A program made the position numbers and the translations under genes. The notes beneath the pieces were generated by a model, which was not told where the DNA came from, made no database searches, and saw nothing but the letters and a program-made list of their open reading frames with translations. Positions 20,101 to 28,902 of a stretch of 64,000 bases of DNA are shown in pieces. Every line of letters starts with the position of its first letter. The stretch's first letter is position 1. The DNA comes from Clostridium thermarum (GTDB lineage: Bacteria; Bacillota; Clostridia; Clostridiales; Clostridiaceae), in assembly GCF_006351925.1 (NCBI RefSeq), contig NZ_CP040924.1, positions 1,572,001-1,636,000 of the forward strand, in the 5' to 3' direction.

Positions 20101-21486
20101 GCAGCTGCCAGAATAAGAATCAGATCCTTAAAGGCTGCTATGGAGGAGAGAGAAAGAAACTCTTACATCAGGAAGCCTCAGCTGACAAAGTACAGAAGAG
20201 TACCCTTCACAAAGGAGATGAAGAAAAATCACACCATCCTGGCACCTGAGATGTCTCCTATCCACTTTCAGTTTTTAGAGGTGGCTTTCAGAGAGTCAGG
20301 CTATAATGTGGTTGTATTACCGTCCATTGATAAAAATGCGGTGGAGGAAGGGTTAAAATATGTAAACAATGATGCCTGCTATCCTTCTATAATAGTGGTA
20401 GGCCAGATTATTGAAGCCTTAAAATCTGGTAAGTATGATCTAAAGAATACCTCAGTGATGATTACACAAACCGGCGGAGGCTGCAGAGCCACTAACTATA
20501 TCGGATTCTTGAGAAAGGCCTTGGCGGATGCTGGCTATACAGATATTCCTGTAATATCTTTAAATTTTGTAGGACTAGAAAAAAACCCAGGATTTAAAAT
20601 AGCACCGGGACTTATAAACAAGGCCTTGATTGCTTTAACCTATGGAGATTTACTCATGAGGGTTTTATATAGGGTAAGGCCCTATGAAAAAATTAAAGGT
20701 TCTGCCAATGCTTTGTATGAGAGCTGGGTAGAAATATGTAAAGCCTCGGTAAGAAGTGGAGACCATAAAACCTTCAAAAACAATATTTACAGTATTGTCA
20801 GAGATTTTGACAGCTTGGAACTGTGTTACGTGAAGAAACCTAAGGTTGGACTGGTAGGTGAAATACTGGTTAAGTTCCACCCAACTGCCAATAACAGTGT
20901 AGTTGAGATAATTGAAAATGAAGGAGCAGAGGCTGTGATGCCGGACCTTATAGATTTTCTACTTTATTGCTCCTATGATGCAAACTTTAAGTATAACTAC
21001 TTGGAGGGGACTAAAAAAGCACAATTGGCAAGAAGTGTGGTGGTCAAAGGCATAGAATTTTATAGAAAACATATGAAAGAAGCCCTAAGCAAAAGTAAGC
21101 GCTTTGAACCTCCAAGATCTATAGAGGAGTTAGCGGAAGGAGCGTATAAGATACTGTCACTGGGAAATCAGACCGGGGAGGGCTGGTTCTTGACGGCGGA
21201 AATGGTTGAACTTATTGAAAGCGGTGTAGAAAATATTATCTGCATGCAGCCATTTGCCTGTCTGCCTAACCATGTAACTGGTAAGGGAATGATTAAGGCC
21301 TTAAAGGAAAGATACCCGCTGGCCAATATAACTGCAGTAGATTACGATCCCGGAGCCAGTGAAGTAAATCAGCTAAACCGAATAAAATTAATGCTGGCAG
21401 CCGCCTTTAAGAATTTGGAGCTTAAAGGGGCAGAGGAACTACAGAAGAATATTGCTGTTGACGAGGTTGCGGGAAGCAAAGCTTAA
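17200..21486 (+). CDS. Giant acyl-CoA dehydratase activase fusion (BadF/BadG x2 - DUF2229 - HgdB-like)
   Basis: This 1428-residue protein has two tandem ASKHA ATPase domains. The first opens [15 protein letters not shown], carries the cluster motif [11 protein letters not shown] (about 121-131) and [11 protein letters not shown]. The second opens [15 protein letters not shown] (about 324) with [11 protein letters not shown] and [11 protein letters not shown] cysteine block RCGLCGNNC near 606-613 follows, then a DUF2229 region (about 670-890) and a 2-hydroxyglutaryl-CoA dehydratase-like region to the end. Activases of this family use ATP to push a low-potential electron from a [4Fe-4S] cluster into a dehydratase. 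Here activase and putative acceptor are on one chain. The reaction is unknown. It is longer than ordinary HgdC (about 260 residues) but such giant forms are common in Clostridia. Confidence 0.9.
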   Translation: MEEKYHLGMDVGSTTVKMVILDKNYKIVFSEYRRHFSDIKKTIIDLFQEAYDRFSNSEVTIMVTGSGGMSVSKWMNISFIQEVIACTHTVETYIPETDVAIELGGEDAKITYFKGGLEQRMNGTCAGGTGAFIDQMASLLQTDALGLNELAKNYKVIYPIAARCGVFAKTDIQPLLNEGAAKEDIAASIFQSVVNQTISGLACGKPIKGNVAFLGGPLYFLSELRKRFKETLNLNEEQVIFPENSQLFVAMGAALKSSDLLPQLFSDVINRVSSIGEVKDVEIPRLRPLFKDEEELAEFKARHKEHRAVRGDLTSYSGKAYIGIDAGSTTTKAVLIGDEGQLLYSYYGSNQGSPLNQVVFILKDLYSKLPEKVVIANAAVTGYGEALIQEALKVDIGEIETIAHYKAADFFLPGVDFILDIGGQDMKCLRIKDGVIDSILLNEACSSGCGSFIETFAHSLSMSVDSFAKEALKSQHPVDLGSRCTVFMNSRVKQAQKEGASVGDISGGLSYSVIKNALQKVIKIRNSEEMGKKIIVQGGTFYNDAVLRSFELVAGRNAVRPDIAGLMGAFGAALIAMERWSEGHTSSILGEDMLEDFKYESSMKRCGLCGNNCLLTINIFNDGGQFISGNRCERGLGIVEKKEEIPNLYDYKYKRLFKYKPLKKEEAKRGTVGIPRVLNIYENYPFWFTLFTSLGFRVELSQRSSKEVYELGIETIPSESVCYPAKIVHGHIMSLFNRGIDFIFYPSIPFERKEDKNADNHYNCPIVTSYPEVIKNNMDILKERKILFMNPFFSLNNKEKLKVRIFDELRSFNLTRKEVDLAVEAAWSERDNFERDIRAKGEETLEYLKKTGKKGIVLSGRPYHIDPEINHGIPNIITGFGMAVLTEDSVGHLATVERPLRVVDQWVYHSRLYRAATFVASQDNLELIQLNSFGCGLDAVTTDQVQEILQEKGKIYTVLKIDEGNNLAAARIRIRSLKAAMEERERNSYIRKPQLTKYRRVPFTKEMKKNHTILAPEMSPIHFQFLEVAFRESGYNVVVLPSIDKNAVEEGLKYVNNDACYPSIIVVGQIIEALKSGKYDLKNTSVMITQTGGGCRATNYIGFLRKALADAGYTDIPVISLNFVGLEKNPGFKIAPGLINKALIALTYGDLLMRVLYRVRPYEKIKGSANALYESWVEICKASVRSGDHKTFKNNIYSIVRDFDSLELCYVKKPKVGLVGEILVKFHPTANNSVVEIIENEGAEAVMPDLIDFLLYCSYDANFKYNYLEGTKKAQLARSVVVKGIEFYRKHMKEALSKSKRFEPPRSIEELAEGAYKILSLGNQTGEGWFLTAEMVELIESGVENIICMQPFACLPNHVTGKGMIKALKERYPLANITAVDYDPGASEVNQLNRIKLMLAAAFKNLELKGAEELQKNIAVDEVAGSKA

Positions 21487-21497
21487 TTAATTTGTTC

Positions 21498-21525
21498 TTG
21501 ACAGATAAGGAATAAAGTTTATAAT
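21498..21525 (+). promoter_or_regulatory. Sigma-A promoter for the valS T-box leader
   Basis: TTGACA (21498-21503), a 16-base spacer and TATAAT (21520-21525). The predicted transcript start near 21532 fits the beginning of the T-box leader. Confidence 0.82.
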
Positions 21526-21531
21526 TATAGT

Positions 21532-21786
21532 GAATAAAATTACATAGGATAAATAAGCATTGATAAAGAGGAGTAAAAGTAGTTGCTGTATTTAGAGAGA
21601 AGGGTTCGTAGGCTGCAAGACCCTTTATATAGTACACTTTGAAGGTAGCTTTTGAGCTTCTTTGCTGAAAGTTTAGTGAGTAGGCAAGGACGGTTTTCAA
21701 CCGTTAGTTTTTGAGAGCCCATTATTTTGTGGGAATAAAGGTGGTACCGCGGGTTTTCGTCCTTTTTGGATGAAAACTCTTTTTTA
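21532..21786 (+). promoter_or_regulatory. T-box riboswitch, candidate specifier GUA (valine)
   Basis: The leader contains the distal stem I elements AGAGAG and GGCTGCAAGACC, and the T-box core AAAGGTGGTACCGCG at 21737-21751, which pairs with the uncharged tRNA acceptor end. The candidate specifier is GTA at 21645-21647, in GAAG-GTA-GCTTTTGAGCTTC. The pheS leader has the same local layout with TTC in that place, which supports both assignments. Uncharged tRNA-Val should stabilise the antiterminator and allow valS transcription. Confidence 0.92.
21753..21786 (+). terminator. Regulated terminator of the valS T-box
   Basis: GTTTTCGTCC (21753-21762) pairs with GGATGAAAAC (21768-21777), followed by TCTTTTTT. 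The 5' arm directly follows the T-box sequence, as needed for exclusive antiterminator/terminator folding. Confidence 0.88.
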
Positions 21787-21880
21787 TTAATGGGTTTATT
21801 AAAATTTATCTAATAAACAGGGAACTTGTTCCCTTAAGTATCCAGCTGGAAAAATCAATAAATAAACGGGAGGATGTAAA

Positions 21881-24526
21881 ATGGAAGAAAAGCTAACATT
21901 ATCTACTACCTATAATCCAAAAGAATTTGAAGAGAGAATATACAAAAACTGGGAGGATAACAAATACTTCACTCCAGATGTTGATAAGACCAAAAAGCCC
22001 TTTACCATTGTGATGCCGCCGCCAAATATCACCGGTAAGCTCCATCTTGGTCACGCTCTGGACAATACACTGCAGGATATGCTCATAAGATATAAGAGAA
22101 TGCAGGGTTTTAGCACACTTTGGCTGCCAGGTGAAGACCACGCCAGTATAGCAACAGAAGTAAAGGTTGAAAATGAACTTTTAAAGCAAGGTCTTAAGAA
22201 AAAGGAAATGGGTAGAGAAGCCTTTTTGGAAAAGGTTTGGGAGTGGACTCATGAATATAGGGACAGAATAAGACAACAGCTAAAGAAAATGGGCTGTTCT
22301 GCAGACTTTACAAGAGAAGCCTTCACCATGGATGAGAACTTAAACAGAGCTGTAAGACATGTTTTTGTAAAGTTATATAATGAAGGATTGATTTATCAAG
22401 GAAACAGAATCACAAACTGGTGTCCAAAATGTCAGACAGCCCTATCTGATGCAGAGATAGAATACAATGAGCAGGAAGGAAACTTCTGGCACATTAAATA
22501 TCCGGTAATAGGCAGTGACGAATTTCTTGAAATAGCTACTACACGACCGGAAACTATGCTTGGAGATACCGCTGTTGCAGTAAATCCTTCAGATGAGAGA
22601 TATAGCCACCTTATAGGTAAGAAACTCTTACTGCCATTAGTTAACAGAGAAATACCAGTAATAGCAGATGACTATGTTGATAAGGAATTTGGTACTGGTG
22701 CTGTAAAGATAACACCTGCTCATGACCCAAATGACTACGAAGTTGGTAAGAGACACAATTTAACAGAAATAAATGTAATGAATGAAAACGGAACAATAAA
22801 TGAACTTGGCGGAAAGTATGCCGGCATGGATAGATATGAAGCCAGAAAGGCTATCATTGAAGACTTGAAGAATGAAGGCTATCTTGTAAAGATTAAACCA
22901 CACGTTCACAATGTAGGAACTCATGATAGATGTAACTCAGTAGTTGAACCAATGATTTCAAAACAGTGGTATGTTAAGATGGAATCCTTAGCTAAGCCGG
23001 CCATCGAAGCTGTTAGAAATAAGTCTACTCAATTTGTACCTGAGAGATTTGAAAAGATCTACTATAACTGGATGGAAAATATACAGGACTGGTGTATATC
23101 AAGACAGCTCTGGTGGGGACATAGAATTCCGGTTTGGTACTGCGGGGACTGCGGTGAAATCACTGTAGCAGAAGAAACTCCAAAGACCTGCTGCAAGTGC
23201 GGTAGTGATAAGCTCACACAGGATAAAGACGTGTTGGATACTTGGTTCAGTTCAGCCCTATGGCCATTCTCCACACTGGGCTGGCCTGAGAAGACTGAGG
23301 ATCTGGAATATTTCTATCCAACCAACGTACTTGTAACCGGTTATGATATAATCTTCTTCTGGGTTGCCAGAATGATCTTCTCAGGAATTCATAACATGGG
23401 AGAGACACCTTTTGACACCGTACTTATACATGGAATAATAAGAGACTCAGAAGGAAGAAAGATGTCGAAATCCCTAGGAAATGGAGTAGATCCTCTAGAT
23501 GTTATCGACACCTATGGTGCAGATGCACTAAGATTTAGCTTGGTAACAGGTAGTGCACCGGGAAATGATATAAGATATTATCCTGAAAAAGTTGAAGCTG
23601 CAAGAAACTTTGCCAACAAGATATGGAATGCTTCAAGATTTGTTATGATGAATCTGGATAAGACTTTGATGGAACAGGAAAAGGATTCAAAGGATTATAC
23701 CATTGCTGATAGATGGATACTATCCAGATTGAATACAGTGGTTAAGGAAGTTACCGAAAATATAGAAAAATATGAGCTAGGTATAGCCCTACAAAAGGTA
23801 TATGACTTCTTATGGTCTGAGTTCTGTGACTGGTATATAGAACTTTCAAAGCCTGTATTATATGGAGATAATCAAAAGGCAAAAGGGGTAACCTATAATG
23901 TATTGCATACTGTGCTAACAGCAGGATTACAGCTGCTTCACCCTGTAATGCCATTCATAACAGAAGAGATATATACTCACTTGGATTGTGAATATAAATC
24001 AATCACTATTTCTAAATGGCCACAATACAAGGCTGCAGCTTACGATGAGGAAGCAGAAACTCAAATGGGCTACATAATTGATGCCATCAAGGGCATAAGA
24101 AATGCCAGGGCAGAAATGAACGTTCCAAACTCCAAGAAGTCAAAGCTCCTTGCTTATGTAAAGGAAGAGTCAGCATCAGCCTTTGAAGAAGGAAAAATAT
24201 ATTTTGAAAAATTAGCTTCTGTAAGCGAGCTGTCCATCATTAACAGCAAGGAAAATATTCCTCAAAATGCTGTATCTGTAGTTACTGAGGGAGCAGAACT
24301 ATTTATGCCGCTGTTTGACTTAATCGACAGGGAAAAGGAAATGGAGAGATTAAATAAAGAAAAAGAAAAACTCTTGGGAGAAATAAACAGAGTTGAGAAA
24401 AAACTTTCCAACCCAAGCTTTGTCAACAAGGCACCTCAGAACGTAGTTGAGGAAGAGAAACAGAAGGGCGAGAAGTATAAGGAAATGCTTCAGGCAGTAC
24501 TGGAAAGAATCGAAAAACTCGGTTAG
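21881..24526 (+). CDS. valS: Valyl-tRNA synthetase
   Basis: This 881-residue class I synthetase charges tRNA-Val. It carries the HIGH-type motif [14 protein letters not shown] (about residues 46-59), an editing domain with [18 protein letters not shown], the KMSKS-type motif [14 protein letters not shown] (about 524-537), an anticodon-binding domain and a C-terminal coiled-coil arm (about 810-881). Two CxxC pairs near residue 420-445 (CGDCGE, CCKCGS) form a zinc knuckle. The start ATG follows GGGAGGATG. Regulated by the T-box just upstream. Confidence 0.98.
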   Translation: MEEKLTLSTTYNPKEFEERIYKNWEDNKYFTPDVDKTKKPFTIVMPPPNITGKLHLGHALDNTLQDMLIRYKRMQGFSTLWLPGEDHASIATEVKVENELLKQGLKKKEMGREAFLEKVWEWTHEYRDRIRQQLKKMGCSADFTREAFTMDENLNRAVRHVFVKLYNEGLIYQGNRITNWCPKCQTALSDAEIEYNEQEGNFWHIKYPVIGSDEFLEIATTRPETMLGDTAVAVNPSDERYSHLIGKKLLLPLVNREIPVIADDYVDKEFGTGAVKITPAHDPNDYEVGKRHNLTEINVMNENGTINELGGKYAGMDRYEARKAIIEDLKNEGYLVKIKPHVHNVGTHDRCNSVVEPMISKQWYVKMESLAKPAIEAVRNKSTQFVPERFEKIYYNWMENIQDWCISRQLWWGHRIPVWYCGDCGEITVAEETPKTCCKCGSDKLTQDKDVLDTWFSSALWPFSTLGWPEKTEDLEYFYPTNVLVTGYDIIFFWVARMIFSGIHNMGETPFDTVLIHGIIRDSEGRKMSKSLGNGVDPLDVIDTYGADALRFSLVTGSAPGNDIRYYPEKVEAARNFANKIWNASRFVMMNLDKTLMEQEKDSKDYTIADRWILSRLNTVVKEVTENIEKYELGIALQKVYDFLWSEFCDWYIELSKPVLYGDNQKAKGVTYNVLHTVLTAGLQLLHPVMPFITEEIYTHLDCEYKSITISKWPQYKAAAYDEEAETQMGYIIDAIKGIRNARAEMNVPNSKKSKLLAYVKEESASAFEEGKIYFEKLASVSELSIINSKENIPQNAVSVVTEGAELFMPLFDLIDREKEMERLNKEKEKLLGEINRVEKKLSNPSFVNKAPQNVVEEEKQKGEKYKEMLQAVLERIEKLG

Positions 24527-24530
24527 ATAC

Positions 24531-24654
24531 AATTAAGAATGAAAAATTAAAAATGAAGGTAGAAATTCAGCTGAGCTGAATTTCTACTATTTTTTATATA
24601 TAGATTTTTCGTAGTGAACCGGAGAAAAATCCTCCATAATCTTAATTCTTAATT
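24531..24654. repeat. MITE-like palindromic intergenic element
   Basis: AATTAAGAAT (24531-24540) and ATTCTTAATT (24645-24654) form exact 10-bp terminal inverted repeats 124 bp apart. Inside are two more hairpins: a 13-bp stem at 24559-24587 and GATTTTTC/GAAAAATC near 24603-24631. There is no coding sequence. It starts only 5 bases after the valS stop. Copy number elsewhere cannot be judged from one window. Confidence 0.55.
24559..24597 (+). terminator. valS terminator (within the repeat element)
   Basis: GTAGAAATTCAGC (24559-24571) pairs perfectly with GCTGAATTTCTAC (24575-24587) around a TGA loop, followed by TATTTTTTAT. The only terminator-like hairpin after valS is thus supplied by the repeat. 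Confidence 0.8.
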
Positions 24655-24711
24655 CAAAAAGCCTTTTAGAAATTTAGAAGGGGAATTTAAATTTTATAAG
24701 TCTGATATATG

Positions 24712-24739
24712 ACATATTAGTCCGTTACATCATAGTATA
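24712..24739 (+). promoter_or_regulatory. Sigma-K-like sporulation promoter
   Basis: AC at 24712-24713, 17 bases, then CATAGTATA at 24731-24739. This fits the AC-N16/17-CATANNNTA form known for sigma-K in Bacillus. It ends 44 bases before the propeller gene start. Short motifs occur by chance in AT-rich DNA, so this is a prediction. Confidence 0.45.
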
Positions 24740-24783
24740 CTGTGTGAGATTAATTATTGCAATGGCGCAATTGGGGTGATAAT

Positions 24784-25665
24784 ATGGACTTTTTACTTAT
24801 CTGTAATAGGGGTTCCGACAATTTATCCAAAATAAATCTCAAGAGCTTTAAAGAAGAAGCTAGGATTTCACTGTGCAAGTCTTGTACAAAGGCTGGACCA
24901 CATGGTATATGCAGTTGGAAGGGAGCTGTTATTACTGCCAATAGCTATGACAGCAGTATATCGATAGTGGATGTTATGGCCTCTGAATCAATGGAAGAGT
25001 ATTATATCGGCGGAAACTGCAATGATGTAGCAGTATTTAAAAATGATGCCTATATAACCTGCGGTGAAAGTAATAATATCGTTGTCTTTGATTTGGAAAA
25101 TAAGAGGATAATAGAAGACATACCAGTTGGAATTCTTCCTCACAGCATCGAAATTAACTATGCCTTGGGCTTAATGGCTATAACCAATATGGAAAATGAC
25201 ACTGTTACCATATTAGACTGCCATAGCAAGGAGATATTAAAGAATATACCGGTAGGAAGTTATCCGACAAGTGCCATATTTTCAAGAGATAATAAGTATA
25301 TATTCGTATGTGAAAGTCACCTGGGTAGTGATTACAACGGTTTTATTAATGTAATTTCAACAGATACCCTTTCATCTACTAGAAGAATTGAAGCAGGAAA
25401 AAGTCCAATAGATGTATTCAATGAAGACAAAATGTGTTATGTGGCGAATTTTAGTGAAGGCTATGTAAGTTTCATCTATTTAGAGGATATGGAAGTTGTA
25501 AAAAGAGCTTTTGTGGGAGGAATGCCAAGAAGTATAAAAAGGAAGGGGCGATTCCTGTATATTGCCGACAATTATGACAATCAACTGATCAGATATGATA
25601 TCTTTAATAATAAAAAACAGGCCATATCTATAGGAAAAGAACCTATAGGTATGACGCTGATTTAG
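24784..25665 (+). CDS. YncE-like beta-propeller protein (possible spore coat protein)
   Basis: This 293-residue protein is built of repeats of about 40 residues. Each repeat has a strand set such as NIVVFDLENKRIIEDIPVG-x-LPHSIEI or VISTDTLSSTRRIEAGKSPIDV, the YncE/surface-antigen propeller pattern with about seven blades. It has no signal peptide or membrane segment and is cysteine-containing, especially near the N-terminus (CKSCTKAGPHGICSW). ATG 24784 follows TTGGGGTGAT. The sigma-K-like promoter upstream suggests mother-cell expression late in sporulation, hence a possible coat role (inference). Its stop overlaps the stop of the convergent DUF4364 gene by 3 bases. Confidence 0.72.
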   Translation: MDFLLICNRGSDNLSKINLKSFKEEARISLCKSCTKAGPHGICSWKGAVITANSYDSSISIVDVMASESMEEYYIGGNCNDVAVFKNDAYITCGESNNIVVFDLENKRIIEDIPVGILPHSIEINYALGLMAITNMENDTVTILDCHSKEILKNIPVGSYPTSAIFSRDNKYIFVCESHLGSDYNGFINVISTDTLSSTRRIEAGKSPIDVFNEDKMCYVANFSEGYVSFIYLEDMEVVKRAFVGGMPRSIKRKGRFLYIADNYDNQLIRYDIFNNKKQAISIGKEPIGMTLI

Positions 25666-26189
25666 TATTGAAGTAAGGTTTTCATTATGTCGTTGTAGAT
25701 CTTTGAAGAGTTAGATTTCCAATTTTGACATAGGTCAATGGCATGCTTCTTGGAAGGCACATTAACCTTGATATCTATAAGTGTCAGATCATTCTCTTGG
25801 GCTTTCAGACTAACAATGAAAATATTATTATTTTCGATGGTATAATCAGCGTGTAGATAGGTTTCCTTTTTAATGACGTCTAGTTTTCCTTTTATATAGT
25901 CCTCTATCTTTGATATCAAATCTTCAGGTATTCTGGACACGAACATGGATAGAACCTTTTTTCCCTTGTCTGTTATAGTGAGAGCTTTCTTTTCATTTAA
26001 ATTAAGAGTTTCCATAAATCCTGAACTATGGAGCTCCGAAAGGTACTGTTGAAGTAGAAAATAATTTACAAGGTTATTTTCTAGCACTATTTGTATAAGT
26101 TGACTTTTTGGTATGGGCATACCTATTTTATCTAAAATGTATAATATAATTAATTTATTTTCCGCTAATTGATTTAAATCATCAAACAT
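25662..26189 (-). CDS. DUF4364 family protein (winged-helix-like)
   Basis: This 175-residue protein matches the DUF4364 family of Firmicutes. The N-terminal half looks like a winged helix-turn-helix (LAENKLIILYILDKIGMPIP, then LQQYLSELHSSGFM and ALTITDKGKKVL), and the C-terminal half is a small alpha/beta domain. A DNA-binding regulatory role is plausible but untested. The start is ATG on the reverse strand behind AAGGAGGAA. The 3' end overlaps the convergent propeller gene, with no terminator room between them. Confidence 0.82.
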   Translation of the reverse strand: MFDDLNQLAENKLIILYILDKIGMPIPKSQLIQIVLENNLVNYFLLQQYLSELHSSGFMETLNLNEKKALTITDKGKKVLSMFVSRIPEDLISKIEDYIKGKLDVIKKETYLHADYTIENNNIFIVSLKAQENDLTLIDIKVNVPSKKHAIDLCQNWKSNSSKIYNDIMKTLLQY

Positions 26190-26349
26190 CCCAATCTTCC
26201 TCCTTAATCAACAGCTTACTAAAAATTCATACGATTAATTATATCACAAAAAAGGGTAACTAAAAAAGTTGCCCTTTAAAGATTTTAATTTCATATTATT
26301 CTCACCAAGGAATATAATCTATTGAGCAATTTATTAGGAGGATGAGATA

Positions 26350-27117
26350 TTGGTCATATTAATTAGAAAAGGAAAGGTGAAAAAAGGGATTACCGCTGTG
26401 GTATTGTTGATAACCACAGTATTTTTTCTGGTGGCTGCAAATATTAGAAGTAATAGGGTATTCTCAACAATAAAGCGGAAACTGCCCATATACTCAGTAG
26501 ACACTGATGAAAAAAAGATAGCAATCACCTTTGACGCCAGTTGGAGAGAGGATAACACGGAAGAAATTATTAAAATTTTGGACAAGTATAACGTAAAGGC
26601 AACCTTTTTTTTGGTAGGAACATGGGTGGATGCAAATCCTGACAAGCTAAAACTGCTATATGAAAAGGGGCATGAGCTAGGAAACCATACCAATAGTCAT
26701 CCCGATATGAACAATATCTCCAGCAGTGCCTTGATAAAGGAAATAGAGATTGCAGATGGGAAGATAAAAAAAATTATAGGCAAGGGTACAGAACTCTTTA
26801 GATGTCCAAGTGGAGCATATAATGATTTAATAATTTCTACAGTAGAGAGTACCAATAGGTTTTGCATTCAATGGGATGTGGACAGTATAGATTGGAAAAA
26901 TGAAGGACAACGTATAGAATTTGACCGAGTAATAAATAAAACCAAGCCCGGATCCATATTGCTCTTCCACAGTGAAGCAAAACATACTATAAAGAACTTG
27001 CCCTTAATTATAGAATACTTCCAGAAAAAAGGCTATAGTATGGTGACAGTTTCAGAATTAATTTATAAAAAAGATTACATAATTGATAGTAATGGTAAAC
27101 AAATTTCTAATAAGTAA
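26350..27117 (+). CDS. PdaB-like polysaccharide deacetylase
   Basis: This 255-residue protein has an N-terminal membrane anchor (about residues 11-29) and a NodB deacetylase domain. Motif 1 is ITFDASW, where the usual second Asp of TFDD is Ala; B. subtilis PdaB has a similar replacement. Motif 2 is HTNSHPD, motif 3 FRCPSGAYN, motif 4 WDVDSIDW and motif 5 ILLFHSE. Its overall order and the W-x2-N-P-D-K segment resemble PdaB, which B. subtilis needs for keeping spores viable. The start is TTG 26350, 8 bases after AGGAGG. The substrate is presumably peptidoglycan or another N-acetylated polymer. Confidence 0.82.
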   Translation: MVILIRKGKVKKGITAVVLLITTVFFLVAANIRSNRVFSTIKRKLPIYSVDTDEKKIAITFDASWREDNTEEIIKILDKYNVKATFFLVGTWVDANPDKLKLLYEKGHELGNHTNSHPDMNNISSSALIKEIEIADGKIKKIIGKGTELFRCPSGAYNDLIISTVESTNRFCIQWDVDSIDWKNEGQRIEFDRVINKTKPGSILLFHSEAKHTIKNLPLIIEYFQKKGYSMVTVSELIYKKDYIIDSNGKQISNK

Positions 27118-27147
27118 TTGCAATATAGCGTAAAAATGTATTATAAT
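27118..27147 (+). promoter_or_regulatory. Possible sigma-A promoter for the OB-fold gene
   Basis: TTGCAA (27118-27123), 18 bases, TATAAT (27142-27147). It overlaps the end of the deacetylase gene by the last base or so and would give a leader of about 140 bases in which I see no known regulatory RNA. Confidence 0.45.
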
Positions 27148-27292
27148 GGAATAGTGTAATGTGCTGTAATTTTTTTCAAGGGGTTAAAAAGATATTACTA
27201 ATTATAGATATAAAAATAGTAATATTTTTAAATACAAATGAATAATTATCTTTTGTAAAACAAATTTAAAACCAAGGGAGAGAGGGGTTTAG

Positions 27293-27967
27293 ATGGACAA
27301 TTTAATGCTAAACAATAAAATTTACTTAGAAGGGAAGGTTGTCTCAGAACTAGTCTTTAGTCATGAAATGTACGGAGAGGGTTTTTACATATTTAATCTC
27401 GAAGTACCAAGGCTCAGTGATACTAAGGATGTACTAGCTATTACTGTTTCGGAAAGACTTCTGACAGGATTAGATTTTAAAGTTGGCAATGATATTATTG
27501 TTGAGGGACAACTTAGATCTTATAATAAGTTTGTAGACGGTGCCAATAGACTGATATTGACAGTATTTGCAAGAAATATTGAGCCATGCCTTGAAAAAAG
27601 TAAAAATCCAAATCAAATATTCCTAGACGGATTTATTTGCAAGGCTCCGGTTTATAGAACTACACCCTTTGGAAGAGAAATAGCAGATATGCTCTTAGCT
27701 GTTAACAGAGCTTATAATAAATCTGACTACATACCGACCATAGCCTGGGGTAGAAATTCAAGATTCTGCCAAACCTTAACCGTTGGAGATAACATTAGGA
27801 TTTGGGGAAGACTTCAAAGCAGAGAATATCAAAAGAGAATTTCTGAGGAAGAAACAATTAAGAAAGTAGCTTATGAAGTATCAATTTCTAAGATGGAAAA
27901 GGTAAACAGAGACAACTGCATTTTAAGCAGTGAAGAAGAGGATGAAAACGAACAAGGCGTAATATAA
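27293..27967 (+). CDS. Tandem OB-fold, single-stranded DNA-binding-like protein
   Basis: This 224-residue protein seems to hold two SSB-type OB folds in one chain. The first covers residues 5-105 (NKIYLEGKVVSELVF...VGNDIIVEGQLRSY) and the second residues 108-205 (NQIFLDGFICKAPVYRTTPFGREIADMLLAVNR...VGDNIRIWGRLQSREY). The second matches bacterial SSB best. The acidic tail ends EEDENEQGVI rather than the DDDIPF-type tip that ordinary SSB uses to recruit partners. Single-stranded DNA binding is likely; the cellular role is unclear. The start ATG follows GGGAGAGAGG. Confidence 0.8.
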   Translation: MDNLMLNNKIYLEGKVVSELVFSHEMYGEGFYIFNLEVPRLSDTKDVLAITVSERLLTGLDFKVGNDIIVEGQLRSYNKFVDGANRLILTVFARNIEPCLEKSKNPNQIFLDGFICKAPVYRTTPFGREIADMLLAVNRAYNKSDYIPTIAWGRNSRFCQTLTVGDNIRIWGRLQSREYQKRISEEETIKKVAYEVSISKMEKVNRDNCILSSEEEDENEQGVI

Positions 27968-27976
27968 GATAAAAAA

Positions 27977-28001
27977 GGGATCTCAGCTTTTCTGAGGTCC
28001 C
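27977..28001. terminator. Terminator between OB-fold gene and dapH
   Basis: GGGATCTCAG (27977-27986) pairs with CTGAGGTCCC (27992-28001), with one G-U pair. The six-A run before it gives a U run for dapH transcripts on the minus strand; the plus-strand tail is weaker. Confidence 0.8.
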
Positions 28002-28015
28002 TTGAATTTTAAGCA

Positions 28016-28726
28016 TTATTTTCTTAGGTCATCTAACAATTGTGTCTTGCTCTTGGTCTTGCTATCAACGTACTTTATTATTTTTGCAGGGGTACCGGCA
28101 ACCACAACACCTTCCGGAACATCCTCTGTTACAACAGAACCGGCAGCAACAACAGAACCTTTTCCAATCTTAACACCTTCAAGTATTACAGCGTTAGCTC
28201 CAATTAGTACGTCATCTCCAATTTCGCAGGGAGACTTGCTTGGCGGTTCCAAAACACCAGCTACAACAGCTCCGGCACCCAGGTGTACCCTTTTTCCTAG
28301 TTTGCCACGTGCGCCTACCACTGCATTCATATCCACCATTGTACCTTCACCGATTTCAGCACCTATATTGATTACGGCTCCCATCATAACTACGGCATTT
28401 TTTTCGATAACTACTTTATCACGAATAATGGCACCGGGTTCTATTCTGGCATCCACTGAAATTAGATTTAACAATGGTATTGCTGAGTTTCTCCTGTCGT
28501 TCTCTAACTTATATTTAGAAATTTTATCACTATAGCGTTCAATAAAATCAATAACCTCTTTGCCGTCGCCAAACAAGACATAAAAATTATTTGAACCGAA
28601 GACGTCAATATTTCCGAAGCTACAATCCGATAGATCACCACTTATATAAGCTTTTACGGGCGTAGTTTTTTTTGCATCCTTTATGTAACGGGCAATTTCA
28701 TATGGATCGGTAAGATTATACTCCAT
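28016..28726 (-). CDS. dapH: Tetrahydrodipicolinate N-acetyltransferase DapH
   Basis: This 236-residue enzyme acetylates tetrahydrodipicolinate with acetyl-CoA in the acetylase branch of diaminopimelate and lysine synthesis. The DapH N-terminal region starts [22 protein letters not shown] left-handed beta-helix of hexapeptide repeats follows ([54 protein letters not shown]). The length is normal. It is divergent from a PatA-like aminotransferase gene that probably carries out the next step, and dapA-dapB lie 8 kb away. A long antisense ORF (28002-28535) is its shadow. Confidence 0.95.
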   Translation of the reverse strand: MEYNLTDPYEIARYIKDAKKTTPVKAYISGDLSDCSFGNIDVFGSNNFYVLFGDGKEVIDFIERYSDKISKYKLENDRRNSAIPLLNLISVDARIEPGAIIRDKVVIEKNAVVMMGAVINIGAEIGEGTMVDMNAVVGARGKLGKRVHLGAGAVVAGVLEPPSKSPCEIGDDVLIGANAVILEGVKIGKGSVVAAGSVVTEDVPEGVVVAGTPAKIIKYVDSKTKSKTQLLDDLRK

Positions 28727-28779
28727 ATCATCAATCCTTTCCCTAAGTATATAATATAAAAATAATTATAATAAAAAAA

Positions 28780-28852
28780 TGTTAAGAAAGAAAGGTCTTA
28801 ACATAAAAATATACACAAAAAAACTAAATCTGACATTAAATATTGTCAGATT
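28780..28852. promoter_or_regulatory. Two inverted repeats between divergent dapH and aminotransferase genes
   Basis: TGTTAAGA/TCTTAACA (28780-28787 and 28796-28803) and AATCTGACA/TGTCAGATT (28827-28835 and 28844-28852) are exact palindromes in the shared 176-base control region. They could be operator sites or leader hairpins; no factor can be named. Confidence 0.4.
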
Positions 28853-28902
28853 GATTATTTAATATTATATTAATATAAAATGATTGCGTTGGGGTGGATA
28901 AA

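Noticed and set aside
28002..28535. A 177-residue plus-strand ORF opposite dapH
   Set aside because: Its Thr/Pro/Ile-rich translation is the antisense shadow of the hexapeptide repeats in dapH; it has no suitable ribosome site.
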